64,000 nt of DNA from Aliikangiella maris (GTDB taxonomy: Bacteria > Pseudomonadota > Gammaproteobacteria > Enterobacterales > Kangiellaceae): positions 1-64,000 of the forward strand of contig NZ_JBFDAH010000020.1 of assembly GCF_040719265.1 (NCBI RefSeq). Direction: 5' to 3'. This document shows, one piece after another, positions 63,201 through 64,000 of the stretch. Every line of letters starts with the position of its first letter. Positions within the stretch are counted from its first letter, which is position 1. Below the pieces are notes generated by a model. That model did no database searches. It was given only the letters and a program-made list of their open reading frames with translations, and had not been told where the DNA came from. Position numbers and translations under genes: made by a program.

Positions 63201-64000
63201 CGAATTAAAACAGCTCAATGAGAAACTTGAATTTCGCGTACAACAGCGTACGGCTGAACTATCCACAACTTTAAAAGAGCTGAAAGCAACACAGAAACAA
63301 CTGGTTGAATCTGAAAAAATTGCATCATTGGTTGGGCTTGTTTCTGGTGTTGCCCATGAATTAAACACGCCATTGGGAATAATGTTGACGGCAATCAGTC
63401 ATATTGAAGAAAACTTTTCTAGACTACTTGGCAAATTACACCATCAAGCACAATTGACCGAGGAGTTACAATCGATAGAACACTCGTGTTTAAAAGGGTT
63501 TCAATTAGTTAATCAAAGTATTAATAAGTCGATTCGACTAGTACAAAACTTTAAATCTTTGTCGATGCATGATAACGTTGATAAACCGGAAGAGTTTTAC
63601 TTGAAGTTTCATATTGAACAGGTTGTTCAGTTGCTTAAAGTACAAAATCATGCAGATCAATTAGCAGTTCATATTCGTCAGTCTGCTGATATTCAAATAA
63701 ATACCTTTAAGGATTCCGTTGCTATTGTTATTGAAGAATTGATCGAAAATTCAATTTTACATAGTAGTCTTTCGATCGACCAGTTGAATATACAAATAAC
63801 CTTTACCGTCAAAGATGATTGGGTTGAACTGATTTATATCGATAATGGTAAAGGTGTTACCGCAGAAGATTACGAAAAAGTTTTTGAACCTTTTTTTACT
63901 ACCAGGCGATCTTCGGAATGTTCAGGGTTGGGATTAACGATTATTTATAATCATATTACCCAAAAACTGAATGGCACAATCAGGCTAGATAAAAATATAA
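60262..64000 (+). CDS. Two-component-regulator propeller sensor histidine kinase (3' end outside window)
   Basis: The frame is open from 60256 to the window edge (about 1246 codons). Start TTG 60262 or GTG 60265; a signal peptide follows (LILCVFAWCVIRLTIGSAYA). The periplasmic part has repeated blades (FGFIWIGTQDGLNRFDGY, NELWVGTRSGGLNQF, NIWVGTRNGLNRFD) forming two seven-bladed propellers, and a Y_Y_Y domain (YQYQLEGFDEDW). One membrane helix (about residues 830-850) leads to a PAS-like domain, a coiled coil and a kinase: H-box VAHELNTP with His1032, N-box ELIENS, DNGKGV, FEPFFTTR and SGLGLTI. A receiver or HTH domain could follow outside. Probably senses a polysaccharide or nutrient. Confidence 0.92.
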   Translation, partial: MVVRCLILCVFAWCVIRLTIGSAYAFNRFDRYQLEQGLSQNTVNCILQDHFGFIWIGTQDGLNRFDGYQFVAFQDDNNSPTAISDDFITALLLTRNNELWVGTRSGGLNQFHFQTESFSHYRQSTQTGMKSSDRISSMIEIDDNEFWIGTSGGINRFAKKSGRFSLVSTKFDDKQLVVSQLFQDSSGAIWVATDHNGIIKFTGDNFQHIDYYNTRNTPTLLSDKINHFFQDSRGYLWIATDKGINRIALTGQLVNQHSVANKSQLLVFEQFFYDDDTTSVQNGRAVRDFAEAEDGSVWIATENGLSQFQPDNRQFMHLAHDPSDEYSIGGNSINTIFISEDNVIWLGLFSRGLNKFAINTKHFQHFKQNPYDPNSLSKNNVWTFAEKNPHEIWVGTDGGGVNLFHTKSQRFTHYKHDPKNKNSLSDNRVWAVLQTTPDELWVGTYASGLNRINLITNQVVHMRHDKNDVSTLSDDRIIHLYQDSQKNIWVGTRNGLNRFDEKNNRFVRYFHESDNENSLSGNFILNFIEDKKGQFWISTYDAGVTHFDPRRQQFTRFRYMPNNSNSISNDKVMYTMVASDGMIWVATYGGGINRIDPLSGLIRRFDKRHGLNNNSVYALLEDSKGYIWLSSNSGISMFDPVAESFTHFSLSSGLQSSEFNSGAYLKASDGYFYFGGVNGFNRFLPEAIKSADVNLNVILTQLKIFNQTVDVAVNSEQLQSPEKYHLKKAIYLTDEITLTHKESLVSFEFSSLNYNYANEIIYQYQLEGFDEDWITAGNNARNATYTSLPPGKYRLKLRARVGQSPWGIASDTLVVKVKAAPWRSGWAYFIYVMLPLSIILAFVYQRLQQYKQLSKSEARLAFSLWGSRNQLWDWDLQTSTIIFSSGKSQIREEQQVEHFDLFALKNVVHPDDFQQVESLFEQHIHDKTAYLDVIYRRKNNAKQWHWYRARGRAVSRQKDGLANRIVGTLEDVDELVNAQHELKQLNEKLEFRVQQRTAELSTTLKELKATQKQLVESEKIASLVGLVSGVAHELNTPLGIMLTAISHIEENFSRLLGKLHHQAQLTEELQSIEHSCLKGFQLVNQSINKSIRLVQNFKSLSMHDNVDKPEEFYLKFHIEQVVQLLKVQNHADQLAVHIRQSADIQINTFKDSVAIVIEELIENSILHSSLSIDQLNIQITFTVKDDWVELIYIDNGKGVTAEDYEKVFEPFFTTRRSSECSGLGLTIIYNHITQKLNGTIRLDKNI

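Overview
The window is AT-rich DNA of a Gram-negative, most likely marine gammaproteobacterium. The clearest placement comes from the right end, where hisS - yfgM-like - bamB - der is the conserved gammaproteobacterial order. A TonB-dependent receptor, lipoproteins with lipoboxes and several exported hydrolases also indicate a Gram-negative outer membrane. The AT-rich codon usage, the exoproteases carrying PPC (pre-peptidase C-terminal) domains and the LasA-type peptidase recall Kangiella/Aliikangiella-like or alteromonad-like bacteria, but genus cannot be fixed from the sequence alone.

Layout. 1-7.0 kb is a degraded accessory region. It holds an IS630 fragment, an orphan HEAT-repeat-like gene next to two broken gene ends, a small unknown protein, a three-gene set (anchored protein, FAD monooxygenase, tiny secreted protein) and a dead IS630 copy with three in-frame stops. 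7.4-13.4 kb encodes three secreted metallopeptidases: an M4 thermolysin-like protease and an M28 aminopeptidase, both with twin PPC tails, then a LasA-like M23 lytic endopeptidase. 14-15.8 kb is a TPR-GGDEF diguanylate cyclase. 16.1-20.2 kb (minus) is a compact operon of TusA-like sulfur carrier, unknown protein, cysteine-desulfurase-like enzyme, EamA exporter and Asp/Glu racemase-like protein; it looks like a small sulfur-transfer pathway with export. 20.2-21.6 kb is AT-rich and mostly empty. 21.6-26.5 kb has a class-3 lipase with a DUF6795-like partner, a Cys-rich small protein and a DUF2589 locus. 27.1-30.2 kb is a large subtilisin-like protease with six Ig/PKD-like repeats; a CXXCH cytochrome and a TonB-dependent receptor follow.

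34.3-47.9 kb (minus) is the most distinctive region. A single-module NRPS with a heterocyclization domain and a cysteine-type adenylation domain heads a tightly packed operon with a GMC oxidoreductase, type II thioesterase, acyl-CoA dehydrogenase, GNAT acetyltransferase and truncated hemoglobin. Further downstream on the same strand lie an HFCD (EpiD-like) flavoprotein, a DUF2938 membrane protein, an MmsA-like dehydrogenase and a second GMC oxidoreductase. I read it as a small, probably undescribed thiazoline/thiazole-type biosynthetic locus; its outer borders are uncertain.

48.6-55.2 kb carries a lipoprotein serine hydrolase, an EAL-CBS-GGDEF protein, a beta-barrel-like protein, DUF2797 and DUF1853. 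55.3-60.1 kb is the hisS-yfgM-bamB-der housekeeping block. From 60.26 kb to the right edge runs a two-component-regulator propeller sensor kinase whose 3' end lies outside the window. I saw no tRNA, rRNA or CRISPR array.
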